Below, one piece after another: positions 1-13,031 of a DNA stretch of 64,000 bases. This stretch comes from Mesaphorura yosii (lineage: Eukaryota; Arthropoda; Collembola; Poduromorpha; Tullbergiidae), in NCBI GenBank assembly GCA_009869945.1, contig WIXG01000133.1, positions 122,673-186,672 on the forward strand, read 5' to 3'. A model generated the notes under the pieces. The model did not search any database, was not told the origin of the DNA, and saw only the letters and a program-made list of their open reading frames with translations. Within the stretch, counting starts at the first letter, position 1. Each line of letters begins with the position of its first letter. The position numbers and the translations under genes are program-made.

Positions 1-3000
1 AATGCTGCTTAATTCGGGCTATCAAAGGAATAATAGCTTTAATTTCATCAAGAGCACACAGTCGTCATCATCTTAGCCACATTAGCATTAACCTGAGAAA
101 TGAGTACCAGGAAAACGTCTTCAGTCCCGAAACAGGCCAAAGCTTAAACTCTGAGGCTTGGTGCCGTGCGGAAAGACACCGATATTGACAGGCGACAAAG
201 AAAAAAAATGTAATGGAAGATGTTTTCGTGCCCTTCGTCTTCCCCGAGCAGGTCTAGGCTCATTCGTAATTCGACACAGCGAGAAAAAGAAGGCCATCTG
301 CTCCTCCGTAAGCCGTGCTTCAATGGCCCGTACAAAAGACACGCTCACGAAAATTCACAAGAAATTCGTCCGGATCTCCAATAACGCAAAAGAGAGAAAA
401 CGTAATTTTTCAAAGCGAAAATAATTAAGGGACAGGCGGCAGCTTGAGCTTATCAAAAGGAACGCCAACAGGCTTCATTCCTCCCAAGAAAACCTCGAAT
501 TTTTCATGTTGAGCATCAGAAACCTTTCAATCTAAATGTCTTTCACGAGATCACACTTTTAATTCAAACCCTGAGCTCTCGTAATCACACCATTATTGTT
601 AAAAATTCGGGCACGCAATCATCAGTCAATGCTCCGCGTGTGCTGATTAATGTCGTCTGACGTGCAACATGAAAGGGCTCAAAGATTTTCCAATCAACCG
701 CCGAAGGGAAGCCTGTTTCGTGGACAAAGTGGGAAGCCTTGTTCGGCGAATCATGCCCAAGTGGAAGGAGCCCAAAAATAACAAACATCTGCTGCTGGAG
801 ACCGCAGAATATTTAATAGCGTGTGAACACTCGCGTCTTGGCAATCGGGCTGGAAGAAAGAACAAAAGAAGTCCAGCAACCCCAAAACCGGATTGAGAAG
901 AACAATGCGCGTGGATTAAAAGAGAAACAATGTCACACGATGCAGTACGCAGCCAGACAATATGCGCGCTGACTGATGAGACGAGCTTAATCTTTTGTCT
1001 TGGCTTTCCCAACGAAAGAATCGCACAATGCAAAGAAGTTGAACAATGAAAATCTCTGGAATCATAAAGACTCTTTCGAGGCGACTTTTGTCCGCAATAT
1101 GGGAAAGAGTTGCAAATTTCTTTCCTCTTTGTCTCCTTCGCCCGCATTTGTGTTTTTCATTACGAGCTTCCTTCCTTTCGCAATATTTCTCCATTGTTCA
1201 GCCTTTGTCGTCAAAATCTTTTCACATTCGGCAAATGCAAGAAGACTCCCCAAACAAGAGCAGGTTGCAACCAGCTAGACGAGGCTAATAATCGGATCAC
1301 ACAAATTCTAATAGGAATGAGAAATATACTTCTCGAATTGAGAATATATCATCAAACATCAAAGTATTTATGTATTGGTATCAGACCATTTTAATGTGAT
1401 AATTCTACAATTGCGGAACAAAAACAGCGGCAGTCTCTCTAATTTATCCGAAGAGGATTTTGCGTGTAGAGCGCGTTAGTTTTCTTATACATTTTCCACG
1501 AAAAAAGCCACTCGGAAGGACTGAACGTTTGCAGTTGTTGATTCTTTTGCGCACATTCTGGGGAGATTTGTACCGGTCAATCAAAATCAAACTGACAGCA
1601 TAACCAATGCAGGAGGCAATTGTTGCGAGAGTGGAAGTGCGCGGATGCCTGGCTAAACTTTTAAGTGGGAAGTTATAAATCAATCCACGGTTATCTGAAT
1701 TAGACTCGGGCCTCCAGTCCAGCACAGAGAGACTTTTATACCGCTACTGCCGTATAGTATAGGTGAATGAAATTCTGATGTAACTTTAATAGGCGACATA
1801 AAATTATATTATGAAGTAATACCAAAGATCTTCTTCGCCAAAGCTTCCAGCACCAAACCAGCCACTCATAGCGTCTCTAATCCCTGCACTTTTGCGGTCG
1901 CGGTGATAATCCAGGCAGGCGTACATTTGTGTGACAATATCTCCATTTTTCTGTAACGATTGCTTTTATTAAACATTGTTCGTCGAGATTTCACCAAAGT
2001 TTCGTAAAAGAAAGGAGTAATTTATTGTTTCTTTCGCAGACTCTTCCAACTTTGCTCTTTCGTTCCTCAATCACTCCACTCAACTCTTTCATGTCTCATA
2101 ATCACAAACTTTCCGCAGCTTACAATCAAACTCCTCTACAATTTTTACATGCTTTTCAGCACGCGTGGATTCCGTCCGCCGCAAATCCAAATTGCTTTAG
2201 GCCATTAGCATCGTGGCGATATTGCATTTGCTTTGGGCGAATGGCCGTCGCTGGAAAGCAGTGACTGAATCGCAAGCTACATCAACGGATTCTGGTACAA
2301 AATCATCGCCACATACTTGGTTCGCCTCTTCATGCCGGCTGGCATTGAAAATATGTAAGAGCGGCGAGGCACTCGAAGCAGGGAAATTGGAAATAAAGTT
2401 TTGAAATTCATACATTATTGCCTTAACTTTTCACATGCGGAGAGACTGCAAATTGCAGACTGAACAGAGGCGAAGCAAAGGGGAGGCAGTTGGAGAAGTA
2501 AAGTACGGGCGACGATGATATTAGCATCATAAAGCTGCCAAAACCAAACTATTAAAAAGAAAAGGTTCGGAAAGGTCCACAAAGTAGTAAAAGTCTCTTT
2601 CGCAACACATTATCGGAAGCTGGTCGATGAGAGCTCGGCAAACGCCAGAAATCAAAGAAACTTCAGCCCAATCCAGCAGAGGGGGATTTGGAATCTGCAA
2701 AGTTTGAATGAGGAAATTGCAAGCGTAATATTTTTTTGTGTAAAATGTTAAATAGTACGAGCAGAATAGAAATTTCTGACAATAGGATTGCTGATCCTGC
2801 TTAGAGGAATAAAAGCTTTTCGTTTGTGAGCTCGTAAACAATCATGAAAGCAGACTACCACGCACGTAATATGCACGACTCATTCTGTGTTTGAATTACA
2901 GTGCAATAAGACACGAAAAAGGTACAAGGTCAAGTCCCTCAGCTTCAACTCGTGGATTCCACGGAACAAGCTACGTGAGTTTGGTACCTTTTAACACTTC

Positions 3001-4937
3001 ACACCAACCTGAACGTTGTAAACATTTCAATTCTCAGTTTGGGTTATTTCAACTGTTAAAGTCCTGACAAGTAACTTCGGTTGCTGCAGCAAGTCGGACT
3101 GGAGCTCAAACCATGAGCATCCTGGAAGACAAAATTCTAAAACACAAACGTGGGAACTTTCTTCACAATTATAGCTGAATTAACATGCACTGCATCGCTG
3201 CATGAGGCGAAGGTGAGAAAAGTGAGCAAAATAGCAGCTGGAACTGAAATTCAATACGTATTTTTTGGCTGAGAGCTCTCATGCAAAAGGGCATCAGCGA
3301 ACATTTGAGAGCACCTTCACATCACGTCACCTCATCGAATGCTGTTTTTGCCTTTCTCAAAGAAGACCAAATACGAGCTCGACAGTTTCCACTTCATCGC
3401 ACATTGCAATTAGGAACACTCTTCAGGAAAGGACTTGGAGTGGCTGAGCTTTGACTTGGGCAATTTAGTCGCGACCCGAGTCCAAAAATAGTACAACACA
3501 ATGGGTTGCTGATTAAGAAAAATGTGCATTGAAACGTGAACCTGTCAGTCTCAAGTGCAGTGCCTAATTTACGGAACGAAATTTGTCATTAAACTTCAAG
3601 AGCTGATTCCTTTTCATTCAACCCAAGAAAAGAAGTGCACAATGCAAGCACTCGACGCATGAAAGCGATACTCGACATACATTCTTTTGTCGCAGTCAAT
3701 TTGCATGGAAAACGTAACATGCAACTCACATTGTAATATTGTTAACAGCCAACAATGAACTTGTTTCTTGCTTGAGGCCGAGTTCTAACTAGTACTATGC
3801 CCGGTCAACTCAGGATAACCTCTCCCAGACCGAGCTGATTTCCCGAGAAGCCCACGACGGCCCTCGAGTCGATGTTCATTAGCGTGCGAGCAGGTCGACG
3901 CATAATTTTGGTAAGTGAGAATATAAAAAGTGTTACAGTAAGTGAAGCGTGCCTTCTGCTGCTCTTTTCAGACTTGCAGCCAGCCAGACGAGGTTTCCTA
4001 ATCATTATTATCATCAGCTTACATTTCATTTTCATAACGCGCCTGGAAATACTCACGAAAAATTCATCATAATTTGAAACCAAGACAAGTTTCTTCTCAC
4101 ATTTAGTTTTCTCTCTTGCTGCACGTGAGCATTCCACTTCTGGTTGCTTGTTCCATTTTACTCATTTACTTACTCACCACTCACCCTCGAGTGTCGTGTT
4201 CAATGCGCGGTCAACCACGACCAACGCCAGAGCAAGGCTGAAGGCACAACATTTGAACTGGAGAGCACGAATTTCTTGCCTCTGCCTTTATGAAGCGATT
4301 AAGTTACCAGACGAATGGAAATATGGATAATTGTGTTGATCAAATAGACCAAAAGCTCTCAAAATCAAATTGGGGATGTGAGCATAAAAACTGTCTGAAA
4401 TAGCGTGTCATATTTCCAGATTACGAGTGCGTCTTATAATTTCAGAGGACGGAAGAGTTTCTTATTTCAAAGCATGCAATATTTTATTAAAATCAATACG
4501 CTGACAATATGCACATGCACTCCGAGTGACACAGCAACTTCCTGCCTTCTGCGAACGCAGCATGCTGCTTGGTTAATGCCATAAATGGTGCCGGATATTT
4601 TTTGGACTACAATAATTCACGCAAGTGTCAACAAATGCAAACAGCTGAGAATGTTTAGAACGCTGACCGACTCAATGAAGCTAATTACAAATAAAATCCG
4701 CTCTCACGCATTGTTGTTGACGTTCAATCGCCAATCATATAATAATTACGATGCTGGCCCAAACATCAGTACAAAAACACTGCCTCTCCTTTCTCTGTGG
4801 AGAGAAACGTGACAACATTAAATGTCTGAGCTCATATTTTGTCAAACGCATAAAAATGCCACGGAATAAATAAAACTGCCTTTTGTCTGCAACGAGAATC
4901 GCAATTTTGCTATGTACAAGTGTATGATTCTATGACT
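1..4937. other. Long stretch with no recognisable gene
   Basis: No exon chain, conserved domain, tRNA or rRNA was recognised on either strand. Open frames here are all under about 170 codons, show no family resemblance, and do not link through splice signals into a longer product. Composition is AT-leaning and mostly unique, with no obvious tandem repeats. It may be intergenic regulatory DNA or a large intron of a gene whose exons lie outside the window. Confidence 0.6.
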
Positions 4938-5410
4938 TATGCGCCCCGGGTTTTGCGGCCGCGCCTTTTGCGGTTCGCGTCTTATCCGGCCCAGTCCTCA
5001 ATTGAGAACAGACAAAACACGCAAGCACCAAAGAGTAACATGACATGAGCGGACCGTACGAATTTCGCCAATTTAATCAAAGTGGGGCAGTCACAGGTCG
5101 CATTTAAAAAATTTTAACATCTAAAGTTTTGAGATGCTATTGTATGTAGGCGCCTTACGTTTTTATAGTTATAGTTTTAATTGGTACAGATTTGTGATTT
5201 TATTATGCCTATATTGGTTTATATTCAAGCCAACCATATTATAACGTCTTAGGTTCTAGGAAGAAGCACTTGAGTAGTGCGACTTGAAATTAACATTGGC
5301 GACATCAGACTGACTCCACTATTGTCTTTGTCTGTGCTTGTGTCCTTTATCCGTTCTCAATTGAGGACTGGGTCGCATAAGGCGCGGGCCGCAAAAGGCG
5401 CGGCCACATA
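4938..5410. mobile_element. MITE-like element with long imperfect terminal inverted repeats
   Basis: The left end (about 4938-5027) and the right end (about 5334-5410) are inverted copies of each other. Both read TTATG, then GGCCGCGCCTTTTGCGG, then CTTAT, then CCCAGTCCTCAATTGAGAAC in the same order from the outside inward. The left copy carries about 14 extra bases near its outer end. The roughly 300-bp centre is AT-rich and has no coding potential. A short element with long GC-rich inverted ends and no transposase fits a non-autonomous DNA transposon. I could not fix a target-site duplication or assign a superfamily. Confidence 0.8.
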
Positions 5411-8400
5411 ATTCGTATTCTGTTTCTTGCAATGCTGAGCTTGTTTCAGAATGGCGAAAATGTCATCTGCACAACTTTCTGCCATAAATATGCAGCGTAC
5501 GTGCATAATACTGAGTTATAATCCTGCCATAAACCTCCTTTCCGCGTCTGCGACATTTTAACAATGTACAACTACCATACGGCAGGAAGGTCAGGACAGA
5601 ACCACGAGTCTCGACGAGTTCATGGACCCAGTAACTCATTTTCGTTTCCAAACGGAGCCCATAAAATGAACGGATTGCCAATAAACATGACTTTTAATCA
5701 ATAATGTCAGAGGCTTCACTCTTCGGTCGTGTCTTATTTTAGTCTAGTCTAGTGACTCTGCTTTTATTTTTATTGAATAGTTAACGACCCGCTTAATGGA
5801 TTTAATCGGGAAGGTTTGCTGTACTTAAGAGTGGCCAACGGACATAATGCCTCGATTGCTCAAGCCGGTGAGTGGAGAGTTGACACAACAAAATTCGAGT
5901 CGCTTGATCAATATATAGTAATCTTTTGTACTCAACTCGAGCGTTATTTATTCACGCCGTGCATGCTCGTCATCATTGACACAGTTTCGTTAATGGATTT
6001 GCTTCCGAGTAGCAGCCGAAATTAAAAGTACTTGACTTTGGCACCGTACCTATAAGTTTTTGAGGTGACCTGTCGATTTTATCCTGGTATCCACAAACAC
6101 ACCATTCGTAATTCATACGCATGCCTACACGTGTATAAATTATGAGTCAAGTCGAAAAGCACAAGTGGGCACTCAGTGGTGCTGTAAAGTCGGAGCGAAT
6201 TCAGCAATGCAGAAGGACATGAAAGGTGTATGAGGAGAGATCGACAAAGTTGCTCAAAACAAATCTCCAAATCCCCACTTACTTTATTTTGACTTCCATT
6301 TCCACACTTCTACAATAATCATAATACGTATTCTGCACGGTATGGAGCAGACGAACAAGTCCTGTGCCAGCATACAAAATTTCCATTACTGTGATGCTGG
6401 AGAAATTTGACACTATTCCTGCTCCCGGAATTGCAATGCCGCCGAGATTCGGGAAATGCAACAAGAGCTATACAAGAGCAGTTTCTGGTTGGCTTTTGTT
6501 TCAAGTTCAATTCTTCTCTGCTCCTTCGCGTGATGTAATCCGGACTTAGGTAGAAGGAAATGAGACCGCCAGGACCAGCAGCGAGCAGAATTCACACAGC
6601 CAAACTAGAACAAAAGCTCACGTTGAATGTTAACGAGTGGCATAATCTCAAGTTCAATTATCGAATGTCAACAACCCACATGAGACTTCACAAATCCTAC
6701 TCATTTTGATTACATTCTAAAGCCTGATCGTCGGTGTGGTGTACGTTCACCGAAATCATGCATTGAAATGTTAGCCATGCAAGCACGCAAAAGTGCCCAG
6801 ATCCAATTCATCGCAGATATTCTCATGTCATAACCAAACCAATGAAAATGTGAAGAATGGAGATATTTGTATTGCCAGAGCTAACCTTGTTAACATTCCG
6901 CAATTTATTCGGCTTGGTTAGGCCCTCTTCTCGGTAATTCATCATGCCCATGTATTGGCGTGGCGGAATTTCGTGTTTCTTGCACTGGCACAAGCTACGT
7001 GCCTCGGCGCTTGTTGCAGTCTGAAGCGAATGGTGCGCTTTTGAGTAATCACTAGCGAAATGCAAAAATACGACTTGCTGTTTGTGCAACCATCCTGAAC
7101 ATTCATCATCTCATTTATAATGCTTAAATTGCGAAACGTGGTTTGTGACTTGAATAAACTACGCGACTCGCAAATCCACCTTGACGCTTGTTCGTTCTCC
7201 ATAATCAAGTCTTTCTTTTCGCTTCTTCATGCACATTGGATGATGAATGGAGGCTTGGAGGGTGCATCGCAAGTGACGGCGCTGGCTGCGCACCTCGCCG
7301 CCTGCCTAACCTTCAATTCAATTTATGCACTCCACAAAAATGAGGACTGAGCATAATGATACAGATACAGATCTTCGCAGGCTTTGTTCTCGCTTGGAGT
7401 CCAGGATCAGCCAACCGAGCGATGGATTTGATTGCAGAGCAGCGCATAAGATGAGTCATGCCCGCCTCGATAATAAATTACACTTCTTTAACCAGTTCTC
7501 CACTCTCACTCCTACAGTGCATTTAGTATTCGTATTTACAACGTAGCAATAACAATAAGTTGGTTGAATAATAATTCATAGTTTGAATTCACGAGCAAAA
7601 AATAAAGCAACCAACTTCCCTGCTTACGAACACAGCAATGCACATAGTTCTTATATACACTAGCAAAACCTGCCCTGCTAGCTGACTCGTTCTAATACAA
7701 TTAAGAGATTGGAGTGATTCTGGGCTTAAATTAAATGGCAGTAGTAGACTTGGGTAGCGATGCTTGTGAAAAAATGTGTTTCACCTTGGAAAATTGTAAA
7801 GAGTCTGCCTGACTTCACTGCAAAGACCTTCGTACTAGTACACGCACTCGCTCACATACTCCTATGCGCAGCGCTAATGGTATAAAATCATGAAGGCAAT
7901 TCGTTAGAAGTTAAAAATCACACTTGTTCTTGAACTCAATATTTTGTGCGTACTAAGCGTGATGATGATGATGGAATTTGTGTTTGTCTGCCGGTAACGC
8001 TGTAATTTATCGTATGTACTAATTCACTGCAAATTGCAGACATTATTGTTTGGCACAGCAAGTGCATTGGACGCGTCCATGTACTGTACCATCGTCTTAT
8101 TATTATCTGATCGAAACAACTTCACTAACATTGCATTACATAACATGCAGAGTAGTCTGCTTTTGTGGTCACTGTATGTAATAATTTTCAAGAATCTGGC
8201 GAATCCAGTTTTCGAAAAATTGCATATGATCATTGTTATTACGGCCTGGCTACCTTTTGGGGTTAAAACACGAAAACGTGATGGTGACGATGGTTGATAG
8301 AGTTGTTAGGAATGCACGTTCATGTGTAATGTCTACTTCCCTTCGCGTAAAGCATCAATGCAACAATGTCATCAGGTTCAAGAAGACGCGCACACATATT

Positions 8401-11400
8401 TGCATTCTTAGCGCTAACCACAATGAAGTATTAATTAGAAATTAAAAGAACTTACCTTCTTGAGCAGAACAAGTGGCTTCCAATGTCATGCAGTTCCGGC
8501 ATATTCACAATTCTGTTCTGATTCAATTGTTGTCACCGTCACGTTGACCATGTACAAATATTTTCTCACCAACTCACCTCAACGAATTAACTTTAATCCC
8601 TTTGGTCAACAGCACTGAGCACTTGGAGACCTCAGTTTCGACGCACTGGATGAAGGATTAGTCAGTGAATTATGTTAGCAGGAAGTTTAGCGAGTTTGAC
8701 TCCTTCTTCTTGAACCTTGAACAATGGATAGACCTGGAACAAATTAAAAATTTATTACTTCAAGTTCAACGTCCAAGGGATGAGACATGTTGTGACAGTT
8801 AGCTTCATGTGACTTGGGCTTTTAAAACGCATCACTTGAATCTTTTCATACACAAACATGGCCCAAGCTATTTACCTATTTTGCATAAAGTCAACCCAGA
8901 AGTATGTCATTACCACCCGAATACGACAATGCTCTTGACACCCTGAATCCTCGAAAGACGTCTCCAACAGCCTAACAGACAAGAATAGATTTTCTTACGT
9001 GGACGTGGACGTACATTAAGTTTGATACTTCTTGTTTGAAAGAGTTTTCAAGTTGACAGGCTCTTAAATTCTTCCCGGTATCTTCTTTTCGATGTTGCAG
9101 TTGCTTCTTTCGAAGTATCGAAGTTCGAAGGCTCACTCAGTCTGGACTTTGGGTGTCACACAGTGGAGAGACTCCACGCTCACGAAACTACACTGTATAG
9201 GGTCCAGAAAGTGTCCAGCAAGGAGATGTAATTGACTGGACTGGATGTTGGATAATTGTACAGCAAGGAACTTTCAAATGATTCACTGGGGGAACTTTGA
9301 ATCTCAAGATTTATACTTTTCTAAGCAAGAATGCACTTATGATCGTCGAGTCCAAACTTAAACTTATTTCACGCCATGAATCTGAAATTCCTAATTATAG
9401 GCAATGACGTTTTCCTTTTGTGCGAATTCTGTAAATTCAAATTCAAATTTTCGCCATCATGTTAACGAAGTGATGAGCGAAGTGCAAGAGCTACCTAAAG
9501 ATGATCTGGCTGGTACCTGAGAGTCTGATAAGTTGAATTAGTTTGAACTGCGAGTGGAGCTGTGAACGAGAGGCACGTTTGAGCGAAACAATGTGCCGCA
9601 CAAAACCATCCTCCAACTTGAACGACTGAAACACGACTGGCTGAACGAGCTCAACAAACTGGTATTCCGGTGCTGGCTCGTTCTTCTCTCATGTGCTTTG
9701 CCTTTGCAGTGCGGTGTGCCATGTGCTCTACCAAACAAACGTTCCGGGCTCCAGCGTTTGCTAACCTCTGGGCTCCAGTAAGCTTCATTTTTTCAGTTTG
9801 CATTTGTTTTGAATCTGACTGTCCACTATCCACCCTTGGCTGACATTAAGTCTGCCGATTATGATTATAATGGAATGAACAAACCAGGGTGAACAGGCCT
9901 TTGAATTTTTGTCTCTCGGAATTCCTGGCAGAAATTATCCAACCGGCAGGCTGCAGCCAAAGAGAGGCTGATGGCCGTAATATTTTCTGTGCATTGCAAA
10001 TTTGCAACAATTCGAGAGTGTTAACATCTTGCAAGGCTCGTGGAAATTCTCAAAACTCCCATGAAAATCACGCAATCGCAAAGTCCAGACGAGGAGAGAG
10101 GCTGTCACCACTCTGATCGTCTGATCACCACACTGTTGTCTGGCCCGCTCCGGTTCTCTTGTGCATACACCTTGCCAGTATATCCGAAGCCGATTGAACT
10201 TGACCTAGAATTTCCAACAATCGAAGCGCCATAATAACTGGGTTAGGGAACAACAAACGAGGCCGAGGCAAGGTAGGTGGAGGCTGGAAGGAGATCGTAA
10301 TACGTTTACGGCTCATAATTGCAATCACACAGAGCCTGAATCAGGCAACAAAAGAGAAAAGTCGACTCGCATCCAGCCAGCCAGCACAGTCATGACATGG
10401 AAGGTGGGATTTCTTCCAAAGTAGACTAGGTGCCTTGCGATTGCATGATTTTGCTGAGCCATGATTCCAAAGCAGAACTGCCTTCGTCATCACATCGCAC
10501 CACACCACGCAGAAGCTTGATAATACGTGCTCATTGTGATTCGGATAAATGTTTGCTGAAAGACCTCTCCAGTGATTCCAGGGCAAGTACAGAATACATA
10601 CGTATATCCCAGTAGGTTGCAGAGGGTGATTGAGTCCACACATGCGTTGGGTTGGTTTGATAGAGATAAGGCTCTCTGCCCGCTGCAACAATTGTAAATT
10701 ACCTCAACAAAAGAAATATAATTTTCATCCAATATTTTGTGGGGCTGAATCTTTGTGCTGAATGAAATCGGAGGAAGGTAAAAAATGAAGCAAGTAAAAC
10801 TAGCATAGTTGAATCATAATGTTTGCTGTGTTATTTGAAAGACGAGAGCTGCTCGGAGGGCTGCTGGCTTCGCACTCGACGGTTGCCGGTGCATTGAGTT
10901 TTAATATAAAAGAAGATGATTAAGACCGGGCGAGGAGCAGCTGCTCTGTCTTATTGTTGATGAAATACTCGCGTTATGAGGCGACTCCTGAAGGACTGCT
11001 TCCCTGCTCGAGTGTGCTTCACTCCGTCCGAACACAACCTATTGCCCGAGTCTGAACGCGACCCTTCGTCTTCTCTTCTCTGCGAGTATAATCAATTCAC
11101 AAAACGCTGGATGCAAAGGAGAAGGAAAAGTGGATAACAAACACGCAGCGGGAGGAAATAACACGGCACATTGAGCAGCCATTGCCTCACAATTTAAACA
11201 GTATGGGCATAATAGGTGAGACCAATCCATGACTCAGCCAAGAGGAAACGAAAAATTATACTGCTGAAGACCACAACGTCAAATCGCCAAGAAAGAGTCT
11301 TTCGTTATTGTCCCAACCGTGTTGAATTTCTCCAATTGCAGTACAAATACGAAATGCAGCAGGGCAGCGGAAGAATGGAAGCAATACCCAGACTGATGTG

Positions 11401-12600
11401 TTCATTCATGCGAAATACGCAATAAGTATTATTATAATAATGGGAGGACAGGACGGCAGAGTGAAACAGAATGTCGTCCGCAATGAAGAAAACAATTGAA
11501 AATCAGAAAGGAATCACGTGAAAATGGTAACAGAAGTTGTCCATCGACTCACTCCATCGCGTCTCGCTCTGCCATACGCACCGAAAGAAAAATCAATGCA
11601 ATAATGCCGATGGCATCTCAATTTTCCTGCTACATTGTCCTGCCTTCGTCTTTCGACTGCTCGAAATATATTTCGAGTTTGCGAGCAGGCAATTGGAATT
11701 TGATTCACTCCAATCTCCAGAGTGGATTTTTGAGGTTGACTGGAGAATTTTTACAGCAGAGAAATTCAACCTTAGACTTTAAAGAAACGGTACGCACACA
11801 AGCTAAACTGAAATATTTTACGTTTGATTGTGTGGATAAAATGTCCAACTTCTGTTCAAAGTCTTTCCTGACTTTCCCCAGTTGCTCTGTTGTCCATTGT
11901 AAGTCATGCATCACTGGACTCCAGCCAGTCTTTCTTTCACTCATATTTGGTCTCCAGTTGGTCCATTGTTGTTGAATAATCCTAAATAAAGTCAACCGAG
12001 TTGGAATTCTAAAATGGCAGAGCCAACAGAATAAAAAGTGCACTAATAATGCGACAGTGTTTAACCCTTGCCATGTCCACATGATTTTCGTTTCGACCCT
12101 GGCCTAGGATGGCAACGCCTCTTTGAATAGTCGACTCTGAGCTCTGAACTCTCATCCCTCATGTGAATGTCTTTCAGGTAGCATAAAAGCAAACTCCACA
12201 AATTCAAGCTTTTGCGAAAGTGGCATATACAGTGTATTTGAGTTCACCGTGATGGACAAACTGCGAAGCGAGGTTAAAAATGCGTTCACATGTGGTCGGG
12301 GGACCGAGTGACAAGCCGCCAAGACAATGAAAGAGCTACCACTCCATAGGCGTATTAATCGTGATAACTCAATTGCCGGCTTTTGTGCTCCACTCGAATA
12401 CTCGCGCGGCATAATGGAAATGAGCTTTACATATCTGCGTGATTGCTCATGTAACATGACCCGACCCCTTCTTACTTTGTAAATTAACTCCAGAGCCTTA
12501 GTGACCGACCACATTACAATTAATGCATGAATTTAGTTTTATTAGAGAATTACGGAGCCAATCGACAGAATTAATGCCCGTATTGGTGTCGAATCCCTTC
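5411..12600. other. Stretch with no confidently recognised gene
   Basis: Nothing here matches a known family. Open frames are short and unlinked. One minus-strand open frame at 11705-12082 (125 codons) begins with a hydrophobic stretch that could be a signal sequence and continues into a Lys/Glu-rich segment. It is listed under findings as a weak candidate. A TATA-like run lies near 10904-10911 on the plus strand, but the reading frame after it closes quickly. The rest looks like unique non-coding DNA. Confidence 0.5.
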
Positions 12601-12933
12601 CTAACCGGTGCCTGGAGGAGCTACAGTTGTGGTGGTGGTGGTGGTGGCTGCACTTGTGGTGGTGGGAGCAGTTGTGGTGGTGGCTGCAGTGGTGGTTGTG
12701 GGAAGAGTGGTTGGGGCAGGAGGATTGAACATACCCAGGAAGCTGCCGGGGAAGAAAGACGGCCCAGAGTAGTGGAAGAACTTCTCCTCAGGCTCAACTG
12801 CCGGACTCTATAGACAATTAGATCAAGAAGCAGTCAATGATTACATCTCCAATGAAAATGACCTAACAATTGGACTTACAGCAATGACCGAGACCAGCAC
12901 AACGAGAAGGAGACAAGCGACTTGGGAGTTCAT
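12601..12933 (-). CDS. Small secreted Thr-rich (mucin-like) protein
   Basis: Two exons, minus strand: 12933-12880 and 12807-12601, joined in phase 0 by a GTAAGT...TATAG intron of 72 bp, giving 86 residues. Exon 1 encodes a classic signal peptide (MNSQVAC followed by a run of L/V/I). Exon 2 encodes a short Phe/Pro-rich segment with Glu-Pro-Glu-Glu-Lys near its start. It then encodes a C-terminal tract of about 35 residues made almost only of Thr, Ala and Pro, from ACC/ACA/ACT triplets, ending in Pro-Pro-Gly-Thr-Gly. Such tracts are typical O-glycosylation sites in mucin-like or cuticle/gut-lining proteins; the exact role is unknown. A TATA box and initiator lie upstream, and an AATAAA lies about 58 bp past the stop (12538-12543, minus sense). 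These fix strand and structure better than the unremarkable plus-strand frame that crosses the same GGT repeats. Confidence 0.75.
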
Positions 12934-12994
12934 AATGAGAACTGACAAGGCGAGTGAGAAGGTTCTGGATATGAAATTTTTGGATGAAGGGATG

Positions 12995-13031
12995 AAGTGA
13001 TCGAAGAACAGAAATCGACCTCGCATTTATA
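12995..13031 (-). promoter_or_regulatory. TATA box plus initiator of the Thr-rich protein gene
   Basis: On the minus strand GATATAAATG has its TATAAA at 13031-13026. It is followed 33 bases later by TCACTT (13000-12995), an arthropod-type initiator, giving a predicted start near 12998 and a 5' leader of about 65 nt before the ATG at 12933. Confidence 0.6.

Noticed and set aside
12523..12813. Gly/Cys-rich plus-strand protein from GGT repeats
   Set aside because: The minus strand has promoter, signal peptide, intron and poly(A) signal for the Thr-rich protein. The plus-strand glycine run is just its complement.
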